From positions 1 to 29,555 of the IMG/VR virus record IMGVR_UViG_3300031669_000172: a stretch of DNA of 29,555 bases; one strand, 5' to 3'. Under the pieces are notes generated by a model. The model saw only the letters and a list, made by a program, of their open reading frames with translations, did not search any database and had not been told where the DNA came from. Position numbers and translations under genes: made by a program. Source of the DNA: a virus. Below, one piece after another: positions 29,184-29,555 of the stretch; position 1 is the first letter of the stretch; every line of letters starts with the position of its first letter.

Positions 29184-29555
29184 ACCCATTCTCCTTACAC
29201 CACTTAAATAGTTTGATTGCGGCGTTGGCGGGTTTTTTTTCTGAAGTGCAATTAAGACTATACAACTGATTTTCCTCTCCGTGGGAATACATAATTGAAC
29301 TTACTAATCTATATTTATTAAATTTCAAATCATAAATGGTTTCGCTTCTAACTATATGCACAGGCAACTTCGCCCAAACCTCTGCGAAAGTGGGTGCGGA
29401 GATTGGATTATCAGTAGTTTCGGGCAATAATTCATAATCTCTACGCATTATATATATGTGTGGACAGTTTGGCACTTTGCTAGGTGCATAAACAAAAACC
29501 GTCTCTCCCCAAACTTTAGGGTCTAAATCCTTGCAATACTCAAGGTCTGCTACTA
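29176..29555 (-). CDS. Hypothetical protein, 5' end cut by window edge
   Basis: The reading frame is open from the right edge to the TAA at 29176, giving 125 visible residues. A GTG at 29475 could start a 99-residue product, but the frame upstream continues with protein-like sequence (WGETVFVYAPSKVPNCPHIY), so the gene probably starts outside the window. The sequence continues with YELLPETTDNPISAPTFAEV and ends KLFKWCKENGYV. This resembles small phage hypothetical proteins with the 'APTFAEVWAKLP' type motif. The function is unknown. Confidence 0.75.
   Translation of the reverse strand, partial: VADLEYCKDLDPKVWGETVFVYAPSKVPNCPHIYIMRRDYELLPETTDNPISAPTFAEVWAKLPVHIVRSETIYDLKFNKYRLVSSIMYSHGEENQLYSLNCTSEKKPANAAIKLFKWCKENGYV

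Noticed and set aside
1-29555. tRNA genes, CRISPR arrays, insertion sequences, att sites
   Set aside because: I looked for cloverleaf, repeat-spacer and transposase patterns on both strands and saw none. Absence by eye is not proof, and a tRNAscan and ISfinder-type search would settle it.

Overview
The window is one continuous stretch of a tailed-phage (or prophage) genome. It is AT-rich, and every gene I can support lies on the minus strand, so it is read from base 29555 down to base 1. Most genes have good Shine-Dalgarno (SD) sequences, and many neighbours overlap by ATGA or TAATG, which indicates long polycistronic messages. I saw no tRNA, rRNA, CRISPR array, insertion sequence, integrase, repressor or replication gene. 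The host cannot be named from this sequence. An exported lipoprotein-like product and Mu-type head proteins weakly suggest a Gram-negative-like host. The head module resembles Mu (DUF935 portal, MuF, gpI-type protease, gpT-type capsid, gpG-type tail completion), but the large terminase is PBSX-like. With a frameshifted tail chaperone, a tape measure and no sheath or baseplate-wedge genes seen, a siphovirus is the best guess.

Layout in transcription order. (a) 29555-26966: a run of very small genes, several cysteine-rich, with a VRR-NUC nuclease and a truncated ParB-like domain. (b) 26942-19267: packaging and head. This holds a probable small terminase, the large terminase, a portal-MuF fusion, a ClpP-MuI-scaffold fusion, a decoration-type protein and the major capsid. 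(c) 19215-15163: an S74 fibre and several small structural-looking or exported proteins, placed between the capsid and the connectors. (d) 15150-8218: connector, tail completion and terminator genes, tail tube, chaperones G and GT, tape measure and distal tail. (e) 8218-4105: carbohydrate-binding tail tip, fibres and a small fibre-associated protein. (f) 4093-2176: lysis cassette with an M15 endolysin and small membrane proteins, closed by a strong intrinsic terminator. (g) 2175-1: a separate unit with its own candidate promoter, a small SH3-like protein, a structured non-coding stretch, YopX, a phage peptide deformylase and small genes running off the left edge.

The points most worth a second look are the 512-residue fusion of two different protease families with an internal SD-preceded start for its scaffold part, and the RNA hairpins placed after the capsid and tail-tube genes that share the same loop. 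Others are a long hairpin ahead of the protease gene that pairs fully only in minus-strand RNA, an undescribed structured region at about 1411-1693, and a group of three exported or membrane proteins inside the structural operon. Nine short genes (37 to 56 residues) that a length cutoff would miss are annotated, plus a partial one at the left edge.
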